A stretch of 64,000 bases of DNA from Ruegeria arenilitoris. Lineage in GTDB: Bacteria > Pseudomonadota > Alphaproteobacteria > Rhodobacterales > Rhodobacteraceae. A program made the position numbers and the translations under genes. The notes under the pieces are model-generated. The model saw only the letters and a list, made by a program, of their open reading frames with translations. It did not search any database and was not told the origin of the DNA. Location: NCBI RefSeq assembly GCF_013032445.1, contig NZ_WQCA01000009.1, positions 62,001-126,000 on the forward strand. The letters run 5' to 3'. Positions 17,557 to 26,193 of the stretch are shown piece after piece (position 1 is the stretch's first letter; each line of letters starts with the position of its first letter).

Positions 17557-18507
17557 TCAGCTGTCGCGTGGCGCCGCGGCGCGGCGCAGGCGGTCGTTGA
17601 TGGCGGCACCCAGACCCTGATTCGGAATCGGTGACACCGCAATAGGGCGACCTGTGGTGTTCAGCGTATGGAGAGCCGAGAATAGGTTGGCCGCAGCCTC
17701 GGTCAGGTCGCCCTTTTCCGACAGGTTCAGATCGCAGTCGACCGGGCCAAAGCCCAGCAAAACTTCATCCCCCTGCCGATTCTCTGCATTTAGCCTCACC
17801 GGCGCGTCAGGGGCGTAGTGCGACTGCAACTGGCCCGGCGCGGTCAGCAGATCTCCGGCCTGATGGATGTGCAGTTCTGTACCCAGCACGGCTTCGACCT
17901 GTTCCAGCGCCACGCTGCCCGGGCGCAGCAGAGAGGGGTCTCCGGCCAATCCAACAATGGTGGACTCCAGCCCGACACCGCACGGGCCGTCATCCAGAAT
18001 GGCCGCAATGCGCCCGTCCAGCCCGGCACGTACGTGATCGGCGGTTGTGGGACTGATCTGACCCGAAGGATTGGCAGACGGGGCCGCGACCGGCCCGTCG
18101 AACGCCGCCAGCAACGCCCGCGCGGTGCCATGGGCGGGCACCCGCACTGCCAGCGTCTCCAGCCCCGCTGTGACCAGCGGAGAAATCCCGTGCCCGTCGC
18201 GCAGTGGCAGCACCATCGTCAGCGGGCCGGGCCAGAAAGCAGCAGCCAGAGCTTCGGCCCGGTCGGACCATTCAACAAACCGCTGCGCTGCCTCGACCGA
18301 GGCCACATGCGCGATCAGTGGGTTGAAGCTGGGCCGCCCCTTGGCCGCATAGATGCTGGCCACCGCCTCGTCATTGCGGGCATCGCCGCCCAGCCCATAG
18401 ACGGTCTCGGTCGCAAAAGCGACCAGCAGTCCCTGCCGCAGCATGTCCGCCGCCTGTGCGATTCCGCCGGGATCAGCGGGTAAATCCAATGTGCCGTTAG
18501 GGATCAT
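17557..18507 (-). CDS. tsaC: L-threonylcarbamoyladenylate synthase (Sua5/TsaC)
   Basis: 316 residues. It makes threonylcarbamoyl-AMP from threonine, bicarbonate and ATP, the first step of t6A37 synthesis on ANN-decoding tRNAs. The YrdC domain is clear: LVAFATETVYGLGGDARND, IYAAKGRPSFNPLIAHV (KxR...NPL) and APSANPSGQISPTTADHV. The C-terminal ~110 residues (GQLQSHYAPDAPVRL, VLLGFGPVD) are the extra Sua5 domain, so this is the long Sua5 form. Convergent with yqgE and divergent from the acyl-CoA dehydrogenase gene. Confidence 0.93.
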   Translation of the reverse strand: MIPNGTLDLPADPGGIAQAADMLRQGLLVAFATETVYGLGGDARNDEAVASIYAAKGRPSFNPLIAHVASVEAAQRFVEWSDRAEALAAAFWPGPLTMVLPLRDGHGISPLVTAGLETLAVRVPAHGTARALLAAFDGPVAAPSANPSGQISPTTADHVRAGLDGRIAAILDDGPCGVGLESTIVGLAGDPSLLRPGSVALEQVEAVLGTELHIHQAGDLLTAPGQLQSHYAPDAPVRLNAENRQGDEVLLGFGPVDCDLNLSEKGDLTEAAANLFSALHTLNTTGRPIAVSPIPNQGLGAAINDRLRRAAAPRDS

Positions 18508-18645
18508 ATCTGGTGACGCCGCGTTTTGATTGCTTGTACCATTTGGGTGGCTAGGTAATCGAATTGATCAAGGATGCATAAAGGTGGGCATTGCAATTTC
18601 CAACCCCACCCGCGAAAAACCATACAGTTAGCTCCGAGGGAACTC

Positions 18646-20349
18646 ATGCCATACCGCGCGCCCATCTCCGACTATGAACTGTTGTTCCGCCACGTGGTCG
18701 GATTCGACCAGATAGCCGCGACCGAGAAGTTCTCGGAAGCCAGCGAGGATGTCGTCGGCGCGATCCTGACTGAGGCTGGCAAGATGTGCGAAGAGGTGAT
18801 GGCCCCGCTGCAGCGCCCCGGCGATCTGGAACCGGCACGGCTGGAAAACGGTGTGCTGCGGACCTCGCCCGGCTATGCCGACGGCTGGAAAGCGATTGCC
18901 GAAGGTGGTTGGATCGGGATGAGCGGTGATCCCGAATACGGCGGTATGGGACTGCCGATGGCCCTGACCACGGCGGTGAACGAGATGATGTCGGCCGCCT
19001 GCCTGTCGCTGCAACTGGCGCCGCTGATGACGCAAGGTCAGATCGAGGCGTTGGAGCATCACGCCAGCGACGAGCTAAAGACGCTGTACCTGCCCAAGAT
19101 GATGTCGGGTGAATGGGCCGGCACCATGAACCTGACCGAGGCGCAGGCCGGGTCGGATGTGGGGGCGTTGTCCTCGAAGGCCGAGGCTAATGTTGATGGT
19201 ACCTATTCTGTGACGGGGCAGAAGATTTTCATTTCGTGGGGCGATAACGACTTTACCGAGAATGTCTGTCATCTGGTGCTGGCGCGCTTGCCTGACGGGG
19301 TGCCGGGAACCAAGGGGATATCGCTGTTTCTGGTGCCCAAGTACCTGCCCGACGACAACGGCAATCCCGGCGTGGCCAACGATCTGAAGGTCGTGTCGGT
19401 CGAACACAAGATGGGCCTGCACGGCTCACCGACCTGCGTGATGCAGTATGACGGTGCCAAGGGCTGGCTTGTGGGCAAGGAACATGGCGGTATGGCCGCG
19501 ATGTTCACCATGATGAACAACGCTCGACTGGGTGTTGGCGGTCAGGGCGTTGGCGCTGCCGAAGGCGCCTATCAACATGCACTGGCCTATGCGTTGGAGC
19601 GTAAGCAAGGCAAGACTCCCTCGGGCACTATCATTGACCACGCGGATGTGCGCCGGATGCTGATGAGCATGCGCGCGGACACCTTTGCAGCGCGGGCGAT
19701 CATGCTGGCCAACGCGGCCGCGATCGACATGGGCAACGCCACCGGTGATGCCGAATGGAGCGCACGGGCCGCGTTGCTGACCCCGATCTGCAAGGCCTTC
19801 GGCACCGAGACCGGGATGCGTGTGTCCGAGACCGGCGTTCAGGTCCACGGTGGCATGGGCTTCATCGAAGAAACCGGTGCGGCGCAGTTCTACCGCGATG
19901 TCCGGGTGACCGCGATCTACGAGGGTACCAACGGCATTCAGGCCATGGACCTTGTGGCGCGTAAGATGATGGATGGCGGCGAGGCGGCCTCGCGCTTGCT
20001 GGACGAGATCGAGGATCACGCCGAAGAGGCCCGTGCCACCATGCCCGATCTGGCCGGTCCCGTCTGGGAGGCCACCGAAAGCCTGCGCGAAACCACCGAA
20101 TGGATCGTGGCGCAGTCTGACATGAACACACGTTTTACCGGTGCCGTGCCCTATCTGCACGCTTTTGCACGCGTATTGGGCGCGCATTATCACCTTAAGG
20201 CCGCACTGGCAGACCCCAATGGTCCGCGTTTCAAACTGGCGCGGTATTACATCAACGCGCTGCTGCCGGAATATGCCGGTCTGCTGGTGCAGGCACAGAA
20301 CGGGGCTGAGGATATTTATGCTCTCAGCGCCGAGGAACTGGCAGTCTAA
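18646..20349 (+). CDS. Acyl-CoA dehydrogenase, long form (~567 residues)
   Basis: A flavin enzyme that forms the trans-2-enoyl-CoA and passes electrons to ETF, and so to ETF-QO (33914-35560). The start chosen is the ATG at 18646 (MPYRAPISDYELLFRH), preceded by GAGGGA; the longer frame adds 24 unlikely residues. The FAD/substrate region has MNLTEAQAGSDVGALSS, and the catalytic glutamate is probably in AIYEGTNGIQAMDLVARKM. The extra C-terminal ~120 residues place it in the long subgroup that includes DmdC (methylmercaptopropionyl-CoA dehydrogenase); I cannot tell its substrate. Overlaps the next gene (TAATG). Confidence 0.92.
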   Translation: MPYRAPISDYELLFRHVVGFDQIAATEKFSEASEDVVGAILTEAGKMCEEVMAPLQRPGDLEPARLENGVLRTSPGYADGWKAIAEGGWIGMSGDPEYGGMGLPMALTTAVNEMMSAACLSLQLAPLMTQGQIEALEHHASDELKTLYLPKMMSGEWAGTMNLTEAQAGSDVGALSSKAEANVDGTYSVTGQKIFISWGDNDFTENVCHLVLARLPDGVPGTKGISLFLVPKYLPDDNGNPGVANDLKVVSVEHKMGLHGSPTCVMQYDGAKGWLVGKEHGGMAAMFTMMNNARLGVGGQGVGAAEGAYQHALAYALERKQGKTPSGTIIDHADVRRMLMSMRADTFAARAIMLANAAAIDMGNATGDAEWSARAALLTPICKAFGTETGMRVSETGVQVHGGMGFIEETGAAQFYRDVRVTAIYEGTNGIQAMDLVARKMMDGGEAASRLLDEIEDHAEEARATMPDLAGPVWEATESLRETTEWIVAQSDMNTRFTGAVPYLHAFARVLGAHYHLKAALADPNGPRFKLARYYINALLPEYAGLLVQAQNGAEDIYALSAEELAV

Positions 20350-21395
20350 TGGACGGAGAAACTTCTTTGGCGATCCGATACCCTTGGCCCGAGCCCCCGG
20401 CAGCGGGTGAGGGCGTCGAGGTCGCCGAGGGTGTGCTGTGGATGCGTCTGCCGCTGCCGATGGCGCTGGATCACGTCAACATCTATGCGTTGGATGAGGG
20501 CGATGGTTGGACTGTGATCGACACGGGTGTGTCGTCGAACAAAACCCGCCGCGTCTGGGAAGCGCTTATAGCCGGACCGCTCGGTGGCAAACCGGTGACT
20601 CGCGTGGTGGTCACGCATCACCACCCCGATCACGTCGGCAATGCCGGATGGTTCCAATCCGAGCATGGTGCCGAACTGATCACAACTCGCACGGCGTGGC
20701 TGTTTGCGCGGATGTTGCAGCTGGACGTGCAGGAAACCTGGCCGCAGGAAACGCTGGACTATTACCGCAGTGCAGGGATGGACGCCGACTTTCTGGCCAA
20801 ACGCATGACTGAACGCCCCTTCAATTTCTGCGACACAGTCTATCCGATGCCGCTGGGCTATACCCGTATCAAACAGGGCAGCGTGATCCGCATGGGCGGG
20901 CGTGACTGGGACGTGCATATGGGCAATGGCCACGCGCCCGAACACGCCACGTTCTGGAGCCGCGATGACAATCTGGTGATCACCGGTGACCAGATCCTCA
21001 GCTCGATCAGCCCCAATCTGGGGGTTTATGTCACCGAGCCAATGGCCGACCCGGTGGCCGAATGGCTGGAGGCCTGCGAGCGATTGCAGGAGCTCGCGCG
21101 CCCCGATCATCTGGCGCTAGGCGGGCATAAGCTGCCCTTTACCGGCCTGCCACTGCGGATGCGGCAGCTGATCGACAATCACCACGGCGCGCTGGATCGC
21201 CTGCAGGGCTATCTGGATACGCCGAAAACCGCCGCCGAGTGTTTCATTCCCCTGTTCAAACGTCAGATTGGCGAGTGCGAATATGGGCTTGCGCTGGTTG
21301 AGGCGGTTGCACATCTGAACCACCTTTACCACATTGGAACCGTGACCCGGACGCGGCGCGCGGACGGGGCGTGGGAATTTCAACGCAAAGGGTAA
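20349..21395 (+). CDS. Metallo-beta-lactamase-fold hydrolase
   Basis: 348 residues. The metal site is in VVVTHHHPDHVGNAGWF (HxHxDH) about residue 90, with later ligands in NGHAPEHATFWS and ITGDQILSSIS. An extended C-terminal helical part (about residues 255-348) resembles MBL proteins that act on thioesters or similar esters. The start codon overlaps the acyl-CoA dehydrogenase stop by one base, so the two are surely cotranscribed; a thioesterase-like role in the same acyl-CoA pathway is a reasonable guess, not shown. Confidence 0.88.
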   Translation: MDGETSLAIRYPWPEPPAAGEGVEVAEGVLWMRLPLPMALDHVNIYALDEGDGWTVIDTGVSSNKTRRVWEALIAGPLGGKPVTRVVVTHHHPDHVGNAGWFQSEHGAELITTRTAWLFARMLQLDVQETWPQETLDYYRSAGMDADFLAKRMTERPFNFCDTVYPMPLGYTRIKQGSVIRMGGRDWDVHMGNGHAPEHATFWSRDDNLVITGDQILSSISPNLGVYVTEPMADPVAEWLEACERLQELARPDHLALGGHKLPFTGLPLRMRQLIDNHHGALDRLQGYLDTPKTAAECFIPLFKRQIGECEYGLALVEAVAHLNHLYHIGTVTRTRRADGAWEFQRKG

Positions 21396-21399
21396 AGCC

Positions 21400-21852
21400 A
21401 TGCAGGACCAGATCGAAACATCGGCCGAGGCGGCAGAAGCGGCGGCATTGCCCCGGTGTTACGAGTTCCACGCGAACCCCAACGCTGAGTCCGCGGCCAA
21501 GAATCTGCCTGAACCACTGCAAAAACCGGTTCAAACCAAAAGCCCGGCGCAATGGGCCTATGAGCGGTTGATCCTATATATCCAGAATTTCGAAAAGACA
21601 CTGACCGGCGATCAGGAGGTCGCCATGGGCTTTACCGGCGGCGATGCCGGGGTGATGCGGATCGAGGGCATGGGTTATTTTGATCCCGATATCATAACCT
21701 TCTACGGCTCTGACGCGACTGGGGGCCGAACCCAGCTGGTGCAGCATGTCAGCCAGTTGAACGTGATGCTGCGCGCCTTGCCCAAATCGGTCGAGGACAA
21801 GCCCGCCAACCGCATCGGCTTTCGGCTGGCAAAGGATCTGGAAGAAAGCTGA
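21400..21852 (+). CDS. DUF6173-like conserved protein
   Basis: 150 residues, cytoplasmic, with no signal or helix. A disordered N-terminal third (MQDQIETSAEAAEAAALPR) precedes a compact domain with SPAQWAYERLILYIQNFEK, EVAMGFTGGDAGVMRIEGMG and FDPDIITFYGSDATGGRTQL. I recognise the pattern as the DUF6173 family of alphaproteobacteria. No biochemical role is known to me. It follows the MBL gene after 4 bases and probably ends that three-gene operon. Confidence 0.8.
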   Translation: MQDQIETSAEAAEAAALPRCYEFHANPNAESAAKNLPEPLQKPVQTKSPAQWAYERLILYIQNFEKTLTGDQEVAMGFTGGDAGVMRIEGMGYFDPDIITFYGSDATGGRTQLVQHVSQLNVMLRALPKSVEDKPANRIGFRLAKDLEES

Positions 21853-21916
21853 CCGCCTGACTTGCAATTCACGTCTGCGCAGCTTTGAATGAGTGCACCA
21901 TTCAAGGGAGTGCCGC

Positions 21917-23755
21917 GTGTCCGATTTCTCAGCCGTTACAAGCGCCTACAAAGGCGCGTGGGCCCGTCGTCGCGTCTTTGTGCCGATCTATATCGCAGTA
22001 CGCCTGTTGCTGGTTGCCCTGATTGCGCCGGGCGTGGCGATTACCGTCAATCTGGCTGTGTTGTTGTCGAACCAGACCGCGCTGACAGATCAGGCTATCG
22101 CAGCCTTTATCCTGTCACCGGTGGGTTTTCTCGCGGCAATAGCCGTGCTCAGCTTGTTCCTGCTGGCCGAGGTGTTTGTGTTCTCGGTCATGGCCGGATC
22201 GCTGCGGATGGGCGAAGCCAACCCGTGGCGCGCGGGCAGTTCTGCAATTGGGCTGATCGTCTCGCGTCTGCCTTCTCTGTTCGGCTTTGCAGTGCGCTTT
22301 GTCCTGCGTGTTCTGGTGCTGATTGTGCCCTTTGCGGCCGTCGCGGCTCTGATCGCATGGTGGACATTGACCGAGTACGACATCAACTACTACCTGACCT
22401 TCCACCCGCCGTCTTTCTGGATTGCAGTAGGGTTGATCGGTGCTGTTGTTCTGGTCATGGCCTGGGTGTTGATCCGTCGCTTGTCGGCCTGGGCACTTGG
22501 CCTGCATCTGGTGTTGTTCGAAGGCGTCCATCCTGCCCATGCCTTCAACATCAGCGCCACCCGAATGGAGGGCAAACGCGGGCGTCTCAAGATCGAATTG
22601 GCGATCTGGCTGATCCTGCGCGTCATCATAGCGGGCCTGATCGCCTGGGTGGCAGGGCTGCTTTTTGCCCTTGTGCCGTTGCAAGGCGCCAGTCACCTGC
22701 GGTTGGCATTGATTTACAGTCTGCTGGTCGCAGGTGTCTGGTCTTTGGCTGGCCTTGTACTGGCTGCAACGGCGTTGGGCGCGCTGGCGGTGCTACTGGA
22801 CGGGTTCTTCGAGATCAGGACCGAGGAACCGCCGCATCCTGAACCCGGCAGTCTGCGTATTCCTCTGTTCGCCACTTTGGGCGCTGCGGCACTGGCCGTT
22901 CTGATCGGGTTGTGGTTTGGGCAGCACTTGCTGGAACGCGTACAGGCTCCGGACCGGGCCGAGGTGATCGGCCACCGGGGTGCTGCGGCGCTTCGGCCTG
23001 AAAACACGATGGCTTCGGTGCTGAAGGCGATCGAAGATGGGGCCGACTGGGTTGAAATCGATGTGCAGGAATCGGCGGACGACGTGGTCATCGTCGCCCA
23101 TGACAGTGATTTCATGAAACTGGCAGGTGTGAACCTCAAGGTCTGGGATGCAACGATGGAAGACATCGCCCAGATCGATATCGGTAGTTGGTTCGGCCCC
23201 GAATATGCCGACGAACGCACGCCTACTCTGCGCGAGGTGCTGGAGGCTGCAAAGGGTAAGTCCAAGGTCATCATCGAGCTGAAATACTATGGCCACGACG
23301 TTGATCTGGAAAACCGCGTGGCGACGATTGTCGAAGAGCTGGAGATGCAGGACGACATCGCCACCATGTCGCTGAAATACCCAGCGGTGCAGAAGATGAA
23401 GAAGTTGCGCCCCGACTGGCGCGCCGGGGTTCTTGCCGCCACTGCCGTCGGCGATCTGACAGGGCTGGAAGGCGACTTCATCGCCGTCAACGCAGCGATG
23501 GCAACGCCGGGGCTGGTACGCTCAGTCCATGATGCGGGCAAGGATATCTATGTCTGGACGGTGAACGACCCGCTTCAGATGTCGGCCATGGCCTCGATGG
23601 GGGTGGATGGGCTGATCACTGACCGGCCCGCGATGGCCAATGAAGTCCTTCGGGTGCGCGCCGAAATGGGCCCGGCCGAGCGGTTGCTGCTTTGGTTGGC
23701 GACCACCTTCGGCATGTCCGTCGATTCTGAGGCGATGCGCGATGAAAGCCCGTAA
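21917..23755 (+). CDS. Membrane glycerophosphodiester phosphodiesterase
   Basis: 612 residues. The start chosen is a GTG at 21917 with GGGAG 6 bases upstream; another GTG 24 bases earlier is possible. The N-terminal ~330 residues hold several membrane helices (for example VFVPIYIAVRLLLVALIAPG), the GDPD membrane-domain arrangement. The C-terminal catalytic domain starts at EVIGHRGAAALRPENTMAS and has WVEIDVQESADDVVIVAHDS, KVIIELKYYG and VWTVNDPLQMSAM. It would hydrolyse glycerophosphodiesters to glycerol-3-phosphate and an alcohol. It overlaps the PLA2-like gene by 14 bases. Confidence 0.92.
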   Translation: MSDFSAVTSAYKGAWARRRVFVPIYIAVRLLLVALIAPGVAITVNLAVLLSNQTALTDQAIAAFILSPVGFLAAIAVLSLFLLAEVFVFSVMAGSLRMGEANPWRAGSSAIGLIVSRLPSLFGFAVRFVLRVLVLIVPFAAVAALIAWWTLTEYDINYYLTFHPPSFWIAVGLIGAVVLVMAWVLIRRLSAWALGLHLVLFEGVHPAHAFNISATRMEGKRGRLKIELAIWLILRVIIAGLIAWVAGLLFALVPLQGASHLRLALIYSLLVAGVWSLAGLVLAATALGALAVLLDGFFEIRTEEPPHPEPGSLRIPLFATLGAAALAVLIGLWFGQHLLERVQAPDRAEVIGHRGAAALRPENTMASVLKAIEDGADWVEIDVQESADDVVIVAHDSDFMKLAGVNLKVWDATMEDIAQIDIGSWFGPEYADERTPTLREVLEAAKGKSKVIIELKYYGHDVDLENRVATIVEELEMQDDIATMSLKYPAVQKMKKLRPDWRAGVLAATAVGDLTGLEGDFIAVNAAMATPGLVRSVHDAGKDIYVWTVNDPLQMSAMASMGVDGLITDRPAMANEVLRVRAEMGPAERLLLWLATTFGMSVDSEAMRDESP

Positions 23756-24293
23756 TCTGGGCGTGGCCCTTGCGTTCATGGCTGTCCCCGCAGCTGCGCA
23801 GGATTTCATGCGCAATATCGAACTGCCTGCCCACCGCGCCTTGTTTGCGCAGCGGGGTGATGCCGAGCCAATCCCATTTGAAACCGATGGGTGTTCCGGC
23901 GGGTTGTCGGCCAGTTGGCGTTTTGTGGCTGAAACCTTTCCCAAGTTCCGCGCGCTTTATGAGGAACACCCCCCATGGGAATACTGTTGCGTGACCCATG
24001 ACCGCGCCTATCACAATGCGGGCGGGGCCGCGCAGGCCGTGGACAGCTATGACGCACGCCTTTCAGCGGATGATGCGCTGCGGACCTGTGTCAAACAGCA
24101 CGGAGAGGACAATGCCGACACCTATGCCGAACGGTATGACATGACGCCCGACCAGATTCGCACGGCGCACTCTGTGACCGCCGAAGCGATGCACGCAGCG
24201 GTGCGATTAGGCGGCGGGCCCTGTTCCGGCCTGCCCTGGCGCTGGGGGTTCGGGTTTCCGGGCTGTTCAGTATTCCTGCCTGCGCCCGAATGA
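23742..24293 (+). CDS. Secreted phospholipase A2-like protein (predicted)
   Basis: 183 residues from the ATG at 23742, inside the end of the GDPD gene. The signal peptide is MKARNLGVALAFMAVPAAAQ. The mature part has ETDGCSGGLSASWRF, then WEYCCVTHDRAYHNAGGAAQ. The CCxxHDxxY order, after a Gly-rich GCSGG loop, resembles the calcium loop and His-Asp active site of secreted PLA2 enzymes. Cysteines CVKQHG and GGPCSGLPW, FPGCSVF could form disulfides. Coupling to GDPD suggests stepwise breakdown of phospholipids: deacylation outside, then cleavage of the glycerophosphodiester. The function is inference from the motif. Confidence 0.7.
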   Translation: MKARNLGVALAFMAVPAAAQDFMRNIELPAHRALFAQRGDAEPIPFETDGCSGGLSASWRFVAETFPKFRALYEEHPPWEYCCVTHDRAYHNAGGAAQAVDSYDARLSADDALRTCVKQHGEDNADTYAERYDMTPDQIRTAHSVTAEAMHAAVRLGGGPCSGLPWRWGFGFPGCSVFLPAPE

Positions 24294-24361
24294 CGTGGTG
24301 ACAGGCCTCGGATTTTCGATTATCCAACATCTTAAACACGCGAACTGGGAATCTCTGACCA

Positions 24362-24496
24362 ATGGCTGAATACAAGCACGGCGAAATGGACATCACCGTC
24401 CAAGAAAAAACCTTCCACGGCTTCATCAAGGCCACCACATGGTGCGTGGTTGCCATCGTCTTCCTTTGCCTGTTCCTGGCGGTTTTCGCCGCTTAA
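24362..24496 (+). CDS. aa3-type cytochrome c oxidase subunit IV
   Basis: A 44-residue protein with one C-terminal membrane helix: MAEYKHGEMDITVQEKTFHG, then FIKATTWCVVAIVFLCLFLA and a short end. This short soluble N-terminus with TFxGFIK before a single helix is the bacterial aa3 oxidase subunit IV family, a non-catalytic subunit of the terminal oxidase. It is alone here, away from the ctaCDE genes. A weak GGGAA lies upstream of the ATG. Confidence 0.88.
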   Translation: MAEYKHGEMDITVQEKTFHGFIKATTWCVVAIVFLCLFLAVFAA

Positions 24497-24526
24497 TCCA
24501 CTTATTAATCCAAAGCGGGGCTCACC

Positions 24527-25159
24527 GTGATCAGGATTTTGCTTGCCTGCCTGTTGGCAGTGACCATCGCAGGCTGCACCGGCTCGCAGCGTCCACAGGC
24601 AGATCAGTCAGAAGTCGTGGCTCGATCTTACCGTGATCCCGGACCCTCGACGCTGACGTTGTACACTATGATCAACACCCGGACTGGTTCGGGTGCGCAT
24701 ACCTCGTTGATGATCAGCGGCAGTGAGCGGGTGATCTTTGACCCGGCGGGCTCGTTCCGGGCAGATGTCGTTCCGATCAAGGATGATGTGCTGTATGGCA
24801 TCACTCCGAATGTAGAACGCGCCTATCGCAGCAGCCATGCGCGGGAAACGCACTTTGCCCGTATCCAAACGATCGAGGTGTCGCCTCAGCAGGCTGAGAT
24901 TGCTCTGCAACTGGCCAAGCAGATGGGGCCGGTGTCCAGTGCGTACTGCGCCAACTCAACCTCTCGGCTGTTGCAGCAGGTTCCGGGGTTCGAGCAGATC
25001 GGCACCACTTTTTACCCTGTCAAACTTTCCGATCAGTTCGGTCAGGTGCCCGGAGTTCAAACCGCTGAATATCGGGAGAACGACGACGCGGATCTACAGC
25101 GGGGTTTGGCGTTCAATAACGCAAGACTTAATGAGCTCGAAGCCGGATCAGGCCAGTAG
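24527..25159 (+). CDS. Lipoprotein with permuted NlpC/P60-like domain (predicted)
   Basis: 210 residues from a GTG start. The signal ends in a lipobox (VTIAGC), so the protein is lipid-anchored. The domain begins TLTLYTMINTRTGSGAHTSL, with SERVIFDPAGSF after it, and later has SSAYCANSTSRLLQQVPGF. A conserved histidine before a cysteine is the order seen in circularly permuted NlpC/P60-papain folds (YiiX/YaeF/LRAT type), which cut or transfer acyl or peptide groups. The fold call is inference from these motifs. It follows the oxidase subunit IV gene after 30 bases and overlaps the end of azlD by 12. Confidence 0.7.
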   Translation: MIRILLACLLAVTIAGCTGSQRPQADQSEVVARSYRDPGPSTLTLYTMINTRTGSGAHTSLMISGSERVIFDPAGSFRADVVPIKDDVLYGITPNVERAYRSSHARETHFARIQTIEVSPQQAEIALQLAKQMGPVSSAYCANSTSRLLQQVPGFEQIGTTFYPVKLSDQFGQVPGVQTAEYRENDDADLQRGLAFNNARLNELEAGSGQ

Positions 25160-25480
25160 GTATAGCAACCCGTATAGGGTTGCAGCCCCGGAAAAAATAG
25201 CGGCGAGTACGTTTTTCGTCATCAACCCGACAACCAGAGCAACGCCAGCTGCGGCCATGCGCGGAATATCCGGTTGTCCATCAGTTGCCGTCGGCCACAC
25301 GACCAATGGAGCGATCAGCGCTGGCAGGATGGCCACGGCGGTATAGCGCAAGTGGCGCAGCAGCCAGGGCGGCATCGGGCAGTCTCCGACCAAACCGATA
25401 AAGACAAAGCGCAGGGCATAGCTGCCGATGGCTAGCCCGATGATGATCGTCCAGATCGTAACAGGATCGGGATGGGTCAT
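25148..25480 (-). CDS. azlD: Branched-chain amino-acid exporter small subunit AzlD
   Basis: 110 residues with about four membrane helices (WTIIIGLAIGSYALRFVFIG, YTAVAILPALIAPLVVWP). It has the AzlD hallmark P..LLRHLRYTAVAILPALI. The start chosen is the ATG at 25480, which overlaps the azlC stop (ATGA). AzlCD pairs export branched-chain amino acids (BrnFE-like). The longer frame into azlC is not needed. Confidence 0.9.
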   Translation of the reverse strand: MTHPDPVTIWTIIIGLAIGSYALRFVFIGLVGDCPMPPWLLRHLRYTAVAILPALIAPLVVWPTATDGQPDIPRMAAAGVALVVGLMTKNVLAAIFSGAATLYGLLYLLA

Positions 25481-26193
25481 GCGTCGGCCTTTCTGCGCTG
25501 GGCGATCAGTTCCACCTGTGCGCCTGCAATCATTCCGGCACATCCGGCGATCAAGAGGCCCAGGTTGTACGGAATACCCACCGTCAGCAACGAAACGACA
25601 ATGGCAACCAGCGCGGCCACCACATGGGGCAGGGTCCGCATCATCGGACCAATCATCGCCAGAAAGGTGATCGGCAGGGCGAAGTCCAGCGCCCAGCTTT
25701 CAGGAATACGCGTCCCCAGAACCGCTCCCAGATAGGTGGCCAAAATCCAAAGCGGTGTAATCGGTGTGACCGAGCCCACGAAATAGGCCATGCGCTGGGG
25801 CACGATCATCTTCGGCTCTTTCTCGAATTGCACGATCGAACAGGCATAGGATTGATCGACGGTCAGATAGGCCGCGAAGGCCCTCTGCCAAAGCGGGGCG
25901 GCCCCCAGAAACGGCGTCAGCGAGGCAGAATACATCGCCATTCGCAGGTTCACCGCCAGCGCTGAGATCAGAATGATGGCTGTGGGCGTCTGGTCCTGTA
26001 GCAGTTGTAGTGCCGCGAACTGCGCAGCCCCCGCGAAAACAGTCGAGGTGAGCGTCATGGTCTGCACGATGTTCAACCCGGCTTCGGTGGCGAAAACGCC
26101 GAACAAAGTGCCAAACGGGATTGCGACAAAGATGAACGGAGACCCGTCGCGAAAACCCTTCCAATAGTATGACTTGGATGTGGTGTCTGCCAT
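25477..26193 (-). CDS. azlC: Branched-chain amino-acid exporter large subunit AzlC
   Basis: 238 residues, multi-pass inner membrane. AzlC marks: SPFIFVAIPFGTLFGVFATE near the N-terminus, STVFAGAAQFAALQLL and FAAYLTVDQSYACSIVQFE. It forms the permease with AzlD, whose start overlaps its stop. Its ATG shares the sequence CATG with the start of the divergent fdhD gene, so the two genes have no intergenic space and each must carry its upstream signals inside the other. Confidence 0.9.
   Translation of the reverse strand: MADTTSKSYYWKGFRDGSPFIFVAIPFGTLFGVFATEAGLNIVQTMTLTSTVFAGAAQFAALQLLQDQTPTAIILISALAVNLRMAMYSASLTPFLGAAPLWQRAFAAYLTVDQSYACSIVQFEKEPKMIVPQRMAYFVGSVTPITPLWILATYLGAVLGTRIPESWALDFALPITFLAMIGPMMRTLPHVVAALVAIVVSLLTVGIPYNLGLLIAGCAGMIAGAQVELIAQRRKADA

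Noticed and set aside
18646..20349. Naming the acyl-CoA dehydrogenase dmdC
   Set aside because: The length fits the DmdC subgroup, but several paralogues of this form exist in roseobacters, and no dmdB or dmdD lies alongside.
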